From NCBI GenBank assembly GCA_043808565.1, contig JAZDEQ010000049.1, positions 1 to 6,803 on the forward strand: a DNA stretch of 6,803 nt, written 5' to 3'. This document shows positions 1 through 5,864 of the stretch, piece after piece. Source of the DNA: UBA12403 sp043808565 (GTDB lineage: Bacteria; Patescibacteriota; Patescibacteriia; UBA9934; GWF2-40-263). Numbering within the stretch: position 1 is the stretch's first letter; each line of letters starts with the position of its first letter. Both the position numbers and the translations under genes were made by a program. The notes under the pieces are model-generated. The model worked only from the letters and a program-made list of their open reading frames with translations. It ran no database searches and was not told where the DNA came from.

Positions 1-138
1 TTTTTGAAAATTTTTTCTTTCAAAGTGGGAAGAAAAAATAAAAAATAGCCTTTTTGTTTGTTTTAATCCCTATTTTAGAGGCTAAATGACGATTAAATGG
101 GGAAAGTAAAAAAGGCCTCCGAGTTTTGCAGTGGTCTC
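1..138. repeat. Left copy of 138-bp terminal inverted repeat (probable insertion-sequence end)
   Basis: Positions 1-138 are a perfect reverse complement of 6664-6801. Identity stops abruptly at 138/6664, where the inner end reads GAGACCACTGCAAAACTC (seen from the window outward). Pairing fails at once beyond that point. The repeat is AT-rich and has no substantial reading frame. It contains small internal palindromes: TTTGAAA/TTTCAAA at 3-9 and 18-24, TTTAATC/GATTAAA at 62-68 and 91-97, and GCCTTTTT/AAAAAGGC at 48-55 and 110-117. A sharp boundary facing inward at both ends fits two copies of one insertion sequence in opposite orientation, with the window starting and ending inside them. No transposase is visible, so the identity is an inference. 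Confidence 0.85.
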
Positions 139-148
139 GATAATTGAC

Positions 149-177
149 TGGACAAAAATCAATTTTTCTCCTAAAAT
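149..177 (+). promoter_or_regulatory. Putative promoter of the hicB-like gene (leaderless)
   Basis: TGGACA at 149-154 and TAAAAT at 172-177 are separated by 17 bases, the optimal sigma-70 spacing. Only eight bases separate the -10 element from the ATG at 186, so transcription would start at or next to the initiation codon. No Shine-Dalgarno sequence lies between them. The promoter begins 11 bases inside the end of the left repeat and so lies in unique DNA. Confidence 0.5.
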
Positions 178-185
178 CCAATTAT

Positions 186-383
186 ATGAATGATACAAAA
201 AACTTAAAATTTACTGCGGTTTTTGAGGAAGATCCGGCTGGTGGTTTTGTTGTCTCGATTCCGAATTTACCCGGCTGTTTAAGTCACGGCCAAACATTTG
301 AAGAAGCCAAAAAAAATATCCAGGAAGCTATTGGACTCTATTTGGAAGTTCTAAAACCCCATTCTTTTTATCCAGTCTCTTAA
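186..383 (+). CDS. hicB: HicB-family antitoxin-like protein, orphan
   Basis: A 65-residue protein with the HicB N-terminal fold: the stretch FEEDPAGGF (13-21), then PNLPGC (26-31), a conserved G35 and T37, and the helix EEAKKNIQEAIGLYL (39-53). HicB proteins neutralise the HicA mRNA-cleaving toxin and often repress their own operon. This one has no DNA-binding C-terminal domain, and no hicA is present on either side. An upstream TTG at 144 extends the frame, but it coincides with promoter-like sequence and gives an atypical N-terminus, so the ATG at 186 is preferred. The C-terminus (KPHSFYPVS) looks unlike the family. One added base in the AAAACCCC run at 353-360 would lead into a plausible helix ending at 427, so a frameshift or sequencing slip is possible. 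It may be a solitary regulator or the remnant of a toxin-antitoxin pair. Confidence 0.75.
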   Translation: MNDTKNLKFTAVFEEDPAGGFVVSIPNLPGCLSHGQTFEEAKKNIQEAIGLYLEVLKPHSFYPVS

Positions 384-427
384 AACAAGCGGGGATTAAT
401 TCCGATGATTGGAGAAAAATGTTTTAA
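353..427 (+). other. Possible frameshifted C-terminal extension of the hicB-like gene
   Basis: In the -1 frame relative to hicB, 353-427 reads an uninterrupted peptide that includes LLKQAGINSDDWRKMF and then TAA, ending just before the terminator at 446. It looks amphipathic and protein-like, whereas the in-frame hicB ending does not. The switch point lies on adjacent runs of four A and four C (353-360), a place prone to indels. Either the gene is truly frameshifted, or the assembly lost a base, or the resemblance is chance. Confidence 0.3.
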
Positions 428-445
428 ATCAGAAAAATTAAAATC

Positions 446-478
446 CAGCCGAACAATCGGCTGAATTTTTATTTTTTT
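446..478 (+). terminator. Rho-independent terminator after the hicB-like gene
   Basis: The 7-bp stem CAGCCGA (446-452) / TCGGCTG (457-463) has an ACAA loop and is followed by a T-rich tract through 478. It lies 62 bases after the hicB stop, or 19 bases after the end of the alternative frame at 427. Confidence 0.85.
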
Positions 479-479
479 C

Positions 480-506
480 TTGACATAAAAGTGGGGGGGG
501 TAAAAT
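480..506 (+). promoter_or_regulatory. Possible promoter with a G8 tract in the -35/-10 spacer
   Basis: A perfect TTGACA at 480-485 is followed by TAAAAT at 501-506. The 15-base spacer contains eight consecutive G (493-500). The spacing is two bases short of the optimum, so the length of the G tract would directly set promoter strength. The element starts right after the hicB terminator and is 88 bases upstream of the ATG at 595. A weaker alternative (TTGCAG 550-555, 18 bases, TAAAAT 574-579) lies closer to that gene and may be the real promoter. Confidence 0.4.
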
Positions 507-594
507 GAGGTTAGTTTTTCCGACAAAACTACAATTGTGGATATAAAATTTGCAGTAGCAGGATGAGAATAATTAAAATTTAATTTACTTTTTT

Positions 595-870
595 ATGTCT
601 ATCGATCAGGAACAAAAAAGAGAGTTACCAGAAGAAGTTATAAGTAGAGTAGTCGAAGTTTTGGCTGAAAAATTCCCTTTAGAAGGTTTGGAGACAGAAC
701 TCTTTGCTAAATTTTCTGTCGAAAACGGATCTTGTTCAAACTTTACAATTGATGAAATTGTAAAAGCGGTCGGAAAAGAAACCGGACTCGGTTATTTAGA
801 AATAGCCCAAAACGAAAAAAGAATTTTTCCGGCCTATTTGACACGAATAGGTTACCCAACAAAAAAATAA
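595..870 (+). CDS. Hypothetical protein, 91 residues
   Basis: I do not recognise this protein. It is a small, soluble, mostly charged protein with no signal peptide and no membrane segment. Residues 1-40 look helical and are rich in Glu (EEVISRVVEVLAEKF). The middle has a short polar stretch with a single Cys (ENGSCSNF), and a second helix-like part follows (TIDEIVKAVGKETG). The C-terminus is basic (PTKK). The gene appears real: it begins with ATG, sits between an upstream promoter-like region and a strong terminator five bases after its stop, and reads in an AT-rich style like its neighbours. No Shine-Dalgarno sequence precedes the ATG. It is transcribed toward uvrA, with which it shares the terminator region. 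Function is unknown. A small DNA-binding or regulatory protein would fit the size, but nothing shows it. Confidence 0.65.
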   Translation: MSIDQEQKRELPEEVISRVVEVLAEKFPLEGLETELFAKFSVENGSCSNFTIDEIVKAVGKETGLGYLEIAQNEKRIFPAYLTRIGYPTKK

Positions 871-874
871 TTAC

Positions 875-912
875 AAAAATCTCCAACGGCATCAATGGTT
901 GGAGATTTTTTT
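875..912. terminator. Bidirectional terminator between the 91-residue gene and uvrA
   Basis: A perfect 13-bp stem pairs 875-887 with 898-910 around a 10-base loop. The stem ends in a run of A on one side and T on the other, so it gives a U-tract on either strand. It starts five bases after the stop at 870 and can also stop minus-strand transcripts coming from uvrA. Confidence 0.9.
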
Positions 913-920
913 AAAACCAC

Positions 921-990
921 CCCCACCGTCGCTCGCGACGAGCTATGGTGGGCAAGCCTTCCCCCTCCTTGTAATAGCAGAAAGGAGGGG
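921..990. repeat. Two adjacent GC-rich hairpins in the uvrA downstream region
   Basis: Hairpin one has an outer stem CCCACC (922-927) / GGTGGG (947-952) and, inside it, GTCG (928-931) / CGAC (936-939). Hairpin two is the 9-bp stem CCCCTCCTT (962-970) / AAGGAGGGG (982-990). Their base composition stands out sharply from the AT-rich surroundings. They look like a mobile intergenic palindromic repeat, and I recall similar hairpins scattered through Parcubacteria genomes, but I cannot check that here. In the uvrA transcript they lie in the 3' untranslated region and may protect or end it. Confidence 0.6.
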
Positions 991-1041
991 ACGGACTTTT
1001 TATTGGTGTTTATTAGATTTTTTATCATCCAATCGCCGATC

Positions 1042-1081
1042 CAAAATCCCTCAAAATCCTAACAATCCCACAAATCCCAGT
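1042..1081. repeat. Degenerate 10-bp tandem repeat next to the uvrA stop
   Basis: Four consecutive decamers (1042-1051, 1052-1061, 1062-1071, 1072-1081) share an AAATCC-like core: CAAAATCCCT, CAAAATCCTA, ACAATCCCAC, AAATCCCAGT. The first two differ at one position only, and the later ones are drifted. The array ends eight bases before the uvrA stop codon. Confidence 0.45.
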
Positions 1082-1089
1082 TCAGACCT

Positions 1090-3951
1090 TTACAACATCT
1101 CCTTCAAAAACTGCCCAGTATAACTACCTTTCACTTTGGCCACGTCTTTTGGTGTGCCTTCGGCCATAATCAAACCGCCTTTGTTGCCGCCATCTGGACC
1201 CATGTCAATAATCCAGTCTGCACCTTTGATAACATCCAAATTGTGCTCGATGATCAAAACCGTATTGCCCTTATCGGCCAGGCGATGAAGAACATCAAGT
1301 AATTTTTTAATATCTTCGAAATGCAAACCAGTGGTTGGTTCATCAAGAATGTATAAAGTTTTGCCGGTGGCTCGACGAGATAATTCTGTGGCCAATTTGA
1401 CCCGTTGGGCCTCACCGCCAGAAAGTGTGGTCGCCGATTGACCAAGACGCATATAACCTAATCCGACTTCACGAAGAATTCCGAGCTTATCGGCAATTGT
1501 TGATTGGTCGGAAAAAAATCGCCAAGCTTCTTCAACGGTCATGTCCAAGACATCGGCAATATTTTTTCCTTTATAATGAATTTCTAAAACCTCGGCATTG
1601 TAACGACGGCCGTGGCACTCGGGACACTCGGCATAAACATCAGGCATGAATTGCATTTCGATTCGCTGAACGCCGTCGCCGCCGCAAGCTTCGCAACGAC
1701 CGCCACCTTTAACATTAAAACTAAAATGACCGGCGTCAAAACGTCGCAATTTAGCTTCAGAGACTTCGGTAAACAAATCGCGAACACCAGTAAAAAGACC
1801 GGTGTAAGTTGCTGGATTGGAGCGCGGCGTGCGACCAATTGGCGATTGATCGATGGCGACAATTTTATCGATATTTTCTAAGCCCAAAATCTTGTCGTGC
1901 TCGGCTGGCAAATCCTTGGCTCGATAAAAATGATGTTCCAGGGCTTTGGCCAAAGTTTCCAAAATCAAAGTTGATTTACCAGAACCCGAAACACCGGTCA
2001 CACAAGTTAAAGTACCTAATGGAAAATCAACCGTGACGTTTTGTAAGTTAAAACCTCGAGCGCCAACGACCGTCAGTTTTTTGCCACTGCCTTTTCTAAT
2101 TTTTTTTGGGACAGGAATGCTTCGTTGTCCAGAAAGATATTGGCCAGTTAAAGATTCCTTATTTTTAGCCAATTGTTTAACTGTCCCTTGGGCAATAATT
2201 TCCCCGCCATAAGCTCCGGCGCCTGGACCAACATCGATTATCCAATCAGCTTGATTCATCATGGCCGCGTCGTGTTCAACTACAATTACGCTATTACCTA
2301 AATCGCGTAATTTTTTTAAAGTCTCAATAAGTTTTTGATTATCGCGCGGATGAAGACCAATCGACGGTTCGTCAAGAATATAAATAACCCCCGTTAAACC
2401 ACTACCAAGTTGCGTAGCCAAACGAACCCGTTGAGATTCGCCGCCAGAAAGCGTCATGGCACTGCGATCAAGAGTTAAATAACCCAAACCAACATCAAGC
2501 AAATTTTTAATGCGACCACCTACTTCTTTAGCCACTCGTTCCATAACTTCTTGCTCAACGTGATTCAAACCACAGCAACATTTATCTTTTTCGCTTCTCA
2601 AGTGTTTACCGGGTAAATACGGACGAAAAAAATCTGCTAATTCGTCTAATGGTTTATTAACAAAATCAGCAATGGAAAAACTTAAAACTTTAACTGCTAA
2701 GGCCTCGGCTTTTAATCGCTGACCGCGACAAGCTGGACAAATCATGGTACGCATATAACTTTCCAACTCGTGGCGCACATAATCGGAGTCAGTTTCTTTA
2801 TATTTTTTTTCTAACAAAGCCAATACGCCGGGGAAGGTCACGGTTTGACCATCAAGATCATAAGTTTCCTCACCAGTTCCTTCAAAAATTTGTTTCATTT
2901 TGGCGGCCGGAATTTTTTCCACTGGCACGCTTAAAGAAATTTTCTGACGATGACAAACGGTTTCTAAAAAATGCATTTGCGCTGCCGAATTACCAGCCGC
3001 TCGTGACCAAGGACGAATGGCTCCTTCGTCTAAAGTTAACCGCTTATTAGAAATAACCAACTCGGGTTCAAAAACTAATTTTATTCCCAGCCCCGTGCAT
3101 TCAGAACAAGCGCCGTGCGGTGAATTAAAAGAAAATGATCGCGGTTCTGGTTTGGGCACGCTCAGCTGACAATCATGACAATAAAAAGCTTGGGAAAATC
3201 TTTGCTCTTCGCCACCACTTTCTAAAACTGTCAGTACAGTCCCATTGCCATATTCCAAAGTTTTAGCTAAAAAATCTTTGATTTTTTGTGGCGACCAATT
3301 AACTCCCAATTCTAAAGTGGCAATCAGAAGATCAATGGAATGTAATTTGGTTTTATCTTTGCGCATACCCAAAGCTTCTTCGGTATCCATCATTAAACTG
3401 TCAAAACGCACAGCTTTAAAACCAGAGTCCAGAGCGGTTAGTAAAACCTGTTTGTGCTCGCCTTTTTGTTCGTGAATAATTGGCGCAAAAAGATAAACCG
3501 TTTCCTTAGCACTTAACTTACTTACAGCGGTCACAATTTGTTCCAAGGTTTGCTCTTGTAGCTCACGACGGCATTTTGGGCAGTGAGGTTTACCAATCCG
3601 GGCAAAAAGAATTCGCAAAGCATCGTAAACTTCAGTTACTGTGCCAACCGTCGAGCGTGGATTGTGTGAAGAAGATTTTTGATCAATGGCTACGGTTGGC
3701 GACAAACCAGTAATTTCATCAACATCAGGCTTATCTTGCATTTCTAAAAATTGCCGAGCGTAAGAGGAAAGCGATTCCATAAACCGTCGTTGACCCTCAG
3801 CATACACCGTATCAAAAGCCAACGATGATTTTCCCGAACCCGACAAACCAGTGATAACCACAAAACTATTTTTAGGAATATCAACATCAACGTTTTTTAA
3901 ATTATGAACTCGCGCCCCACGAATGGCAATAACATTTTTTGACTTTGACAT
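1090..3951 (-). CDS. uvrA: Excinuclease ABC subunit A (UvrA)
   Basis: UvrA is the damage-recognition ATPase of nucleotide excision repair. As a dimer it scans DNA in the cytoplasm and loads UvrB at lesions. The 953-residue length is close to the usual ~940-950, and both ABC ATPase modules are complete. Module one has Walker A at 35-43 (GLSGSGKSS), the signature LSGGESQ at 501-507 and Walker B with D527-E528. Module two has Walker A at 653-661 (K659), the signature LSGGEAQ at 843-849 and Walker B with D870-E871. Zinc-type cysteines are present: C258/C261/C282/C285 and C753/C756/C776/C779, with further CxxC pairs at 124/127 and 405/408. A CCC run at 458-460, just before the first signature helix, is unusual. 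No Shine-Dalgarno sequence precedes the ATG. uvrB and uvrC are not in the window. The gene appears monocistronic, bounded by terminators on both sides. Confidence 0.98.
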   Translation of the reverse strand: MSKSKNVIAIRGARVHNLKNVDVDIPKNSFVVITGLSGSGKSSLAFDTVYAEGQRRFMESLSSYARQFLEMQDKPDVDEITGLSPTVAIDQKSSSHNPRSTVGTVTEVYDALRILFARIGKPHCPKCRRELQEQTLEQIVTAVSKLSAKETVYLFAPIIHEQKGEHKQVLLTALDSGFKAVRFDSLMMDTEEALGMRKDKTKLHSIDLLIATLELGVNWSPQKIKDFLAKTLEYGNGTVLTVLESGGEEQRFSQAFYCHDCQLSVPKPEPRSFSFNSPHGACSECTGLGIKLVFEPELVISNKRLTLDEGAIRPWSRAAGNSAAQMHFLETVCHRQKISLSVPVEKIPAAKMKQIFEGTGEETYDLDGQTVTFPGVLALLEKKYKETDSDYVRHELESYMRTMICPACRGQRLKAEALAVKVLSFSIADFVNKPLDELADFFRPYLPGKHLRSEKDKCCCGLNHVEQEVMERVAKEVGGRIKNLLDVGLGYLTLDRSAMTLSGGESQRVRLATQLGSGLTGVIYILDEPSIGLHPRDNQKLIETLKKLRDLGNSVIVVEHDAAMMNQADWIIDVGPGAGAYGGEIIAQGTVKQLAKNKESLTGQYLSGQRSIPVPKKIRKGSGKKLTVVGARGFNLQNVTVDFPLGTLTCVTGVSGSGKSTLILETLAKALEHHFYRAKDLPAEHDKILGLENIDKIVAIDQSPIGRTPRSNPATYTGLFTGVRDLFTEVSEAKLRRFDAGHFSFNVKGGGRCEACGGDGVQRIEMQFMPDVYAECPECHGRRYNAEVLEIHYKGKNIADVLDMTVEEAWRFFSDQSTIADKLGILREVGLGYMRLGQSATTLSGGEAQRVKLATELSRRATGKTLYILDEPTTGLHFEDIKKLLDVLHRLADKGNTVLIIEHNLDVIKGADWIIDMGPDGGNKGGLIMAEGTPKDVAKVKGSYTGQFLKEML

Positions 3952-3972
3952 AGAAAAATAAAAGTATTGAAA

Positions 3973-4102
3973 GTGATGGAGTCGTGAAGTCGTGGAGTGT
4001 TGGATTTTATTTATTCTTTAAGATGTAAAGTAAAGAAATAAAATTCCTTCACTCCATAACTCCGTAACTCCACGACTCCATCACTCCAAAACTCCATGAC
4101 TT
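3973..4102. repeat. Foldback of 8-bp-period repeats upstream of uvrA
   Basis: The right arm (4050-4102) holds six tandem octamers of the form NACTCCNN (CACTCCAT, AACTCCGT, AACTCCAC, GACTCCAT, CACTCCAA, AACTCCAT) plus a partial seventh. The left arm (3973-4003) holds about three and a half copies in opposite orientation. Positions 3973-3986 pair perfectly with 4071-4084, and pairing extends to 17 of 18 at 3973-3990/4067-4084. The loop region adds a TTTTATTT/AAATAAAA stem (4006-4013/4036-4043). The whole could form a cruciform or a long RNA hairpin in the uvrA promoter and leader region. No clear uvrA promoter is visible; if there is one, it lies in or beside this structure. Confidence 0.8.
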
Positions 4103-4110
4103 TAAAAACC

Positions 4111-4141
4111 AAAAGCGTGGTCAATGCTACCACGCTTTTTT
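4111..4141. terminator. Bidirectional terminator downstream of the pilin-domain gene
   Basis: The 11-bp stem AAAAGCGTGGT (4111-4121) / ACCACGCTTTT (4129-4139) has a 7-base loop. It provides a T-run on the plus strand and TTTTGGTTTTT on the minus strand. It lies about 60 bases beyond the stop of the minus-strand gene ending at 4201 and so separates that operon from uvrA. Confidence 0.88.
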
Positions 4142-4200
4142 ATATGATGCAAGGATTCGTTATTCCAACAGGCGCAATAAGAGCGGAACCAATTGCTGAA

Positions 4201-5862
4201 TCACTCACTGCTATCTGGGGTGGTGGCTGGTTCACAAGACAAACCATTTATTGACGTGCCAGTTACGGCATTCCAAACGGCAATATTAGCCCCAATCATT
4301 GCAACTAGTCCTAAACCTCCTGGGGCGGGTATTAAAAGAGCCAGCCCGGTATCAACCGCGATTTCATATGCTTCTGTGCGATCTTGTCGACAGCCTCCGG
4401 GGACGTGACAAATATTATTCTCACAAAGTTTTTTATGATAACTAGAATCAAATACCCATCCCGGAGCATCAAAGGCGTCTAGATATTGAAACCCATCGTT
4501 GTTCCAAACTTTAATCGAATCATAATCTGTACATTTATTAATTTTTCCACAGTCAAAAGCCACAACCGCACACTGACCATTTGTTTTAGTATCAAACCAT
4601 TCGGTTGATTCAAAGCCAATATCTTGATTAAAAACACAGGCCGCGTTATAAGTTCCGTACCGAGCTAAAAGAGCATCGGCGTCATCATAAAATTTTGGTT
4701 GTAGCGTATTACAAATTTCTTGGTCGGGTTTAAAACCAGAGTCAAAACTGCCGTCATTGTTTGGCCCGGTAACTATTTCTTCACAACTACGACAAGTTGC
4801 TTCACCATCGACTCCGGAATAACAAGTTTTTTCGATTTTAAAAGCCGGCACGTTGCCTTCCTCATATATGACAGGATATCCTCGGCAACCCGTCCAGGTG
4901 CATTCGATTGGTTTCACTAAATCAACTTGATTAACATCCTTAATAATTATTCCTTTTGCTCCGCAAGTATTTACATCATCTTCAGAAGAAAAATCTGTCT
5001 CTGGGGTAAAAACGTAACCTTGTCTACTATAAGTTTCACATTTAGCACCATCTCCAAAATAAATGGAGGTTCTTATTTTTGGCGTTCGTGGTGGTTTCAA
5101 GGTTAAAAGTTGCGGATTGACTGTAGCCAAAATTAAAGCCGCACAAGAAAGAATAACCAAACCAGCCAAAGCGCCGGTAATTTTTTCCTGGGCTTTTTTG
5201 GCTTCACCGCCGGCCGGAGCAATAATATACTGCACTCCGGCGGCCATAATCCGTACCACCACAAAAACCGCCGCCGCCCCTAGCATGAAGATATACATTT
5301 TATTTAGATAATCGCCCAAATCAGAAACCGTTTTGGTATATTCTTTTTCATTGGGTAAGGCGACACTTAAAGTAAAATCTTCGGGGATAGGATAGCAAAA
5401 ACCATATTCGCCACCGCATTTTTGTTTAGCTAAAGCCGAAGCATTATCAAAGGTTCCGTCATTTTTTCCGTCACCAGTAAAATCTCGTTCGCAAGACTTT
5501 AACGACCAACAAAGAGGATTGCCAGCATAGTTTGGCGCAGCTGTGGTTAATGAAGAAGGCGACATCATCGACATGGTAGAAGGCGCCACTTCTTCGCCGG
5601 TAATCGCCTCGTGTCGCGCGAAACATTCGGAAAGAAGATCAGCTTCGGCACTTGGATCATTTTCTTTAAATTTTTTATCTACATAATTATCACCAAAGAC
5701 ATCTTCTCTACAAGCTTCTATACATTCCTCTTCGCTGTTTATAATATCTTCTGCCTCACGACAATCATCCCCGGTGTCAAAACAAATACAAGTTCCCGCC
5801 CAAACATTGGCGGGTAAAAATAAAAAAACTGAAAATAAAATGGAAAAAAAAGTAATTTTCAT
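4201..5862 (-). CDS. Cysteine-rich secreted/membrane protein with VirB2/TrbC-like pilin core
   Basis: This 553-residue protein starts with a signal peptide (1-22, likely cleaved after VWA). Residues 23-189 form a domain with 10 Cys. Residues 190-214 and 228-247 are two hydrophobic helices joined by a short basic loop (PAGGEAKKAQEK), ending in VNPQL. This helix-loop-helix-NP pattern matches the T4SS pilin (VirB2/TrbC-like) family of Patescibacteria, whose members are usually only 100-150 residues. Residues 248-553 carry 16 more Cys and a glycine/proline-containing hydrophobic stretch at 505-530. The positive loop between the helices predicts both Cys-rich regions outside the cytoplasm. NDG motifs recur (134-136, 369-371 and within NNDGF further on). 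The ATG is two bases after the stop of the DsbA-like gene, implying co-translation; no Shine-Dalgarno is seen. The role is unknown: a surface appendage or secretion component, or an adhesin anchored by a pilin-like domain. Confidence 0.8.
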   Translation of the reverse strand: MKITFFSILFSVFLFLPANVWAGTCICFDTGDDCREAEDIINSEEECIEACREDVFGDNYVDKKFKENDPSAEADLLSECFARHEAITGEEVAPSTMSMMSPSSLTTAAPNYAGNPLCWSLKSCERDFTGDGKNDGTFDNASALAKQKCGGEYGFCYPIPEDFTLSVALPNEKEYTKTVSDLGDYLNKMYIFMLGAAAVFVVVRIMAAGVQYIIAPAGGEAKKAQEKITGALAGLVILSCAALILATVNPQLLTLKPPRTPKIRTSIYFGDGAKCETYSRQGYVFTPETDFSSEDDVNTCGAKGIIIKDVNQVDLVKPIECTWTGCRGYPVIYEEGNVPAFKIEKTCYSGVDGEATCRSCEEIVTGPNNDGSFDSGFKPDQEICNTLQPKFYDDADALLARYGTYNAACVFNQDIGFESTEWFDTKTNGQCAVVAFDCGKINKCTDYDSIKVWNNDGFQYLDAFDAPGWVFDSSYHKKLCENNICHVPGGCRQDRTEAYEIAVDTGLALLIPAPGGLGLVAMIGANIAVWNAVTGTSINGLSCEPATTPDSSE

Positions 5863-5864
5863 AA

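Noticed and set aside
97..147. 16-codon frame starting inside the left repeat
   Set aside because: It is too short and crosses the repeat edge; the copy at the right end continues differently, so it is not a conserved product.
899..1123. Plus-strand reading frame of 74 codons across the hairpins after the terminator
   Set aside because: It starts inside the terminator stem, translates the two GC-rich hairpins and the decamer repeat, and runs into the 3' end of uvrA. The peptide is low-complexity and Pro-rich.
1612..2212. Several plus-strand open frames antisense to uvrA
   Set aside because: They lie entirely within the strongly supported uvrA gene on the other strand and show no protein family features.
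4050..4102. CRISPR array for the regularly spaced ACTCC repeats
   Set aside because: The period is only 8 bases with no unique spacers and no cas genes, so it is a simple tandem repeat.
4142..4200. Protein-like frame just after the pilin-domain gene stop (…LIAPVGITNPCII)
   Set aside because: A minus-strand frame shifted from the gene reads a hydrophobic peptide to the terminator, but its upstream start overlaps the end of the gene and gives only 35 codons. The in-frame stop at 4201 is a plausible end, so a frameshift is not needed.
5063..5311. Plus-strand frame rich in Ala, Thr and Lys opposite the pilin-domain gene
   Set aside because: It is the antisense of the two hydrophobic helices and their loop, which explains its skewed composition.
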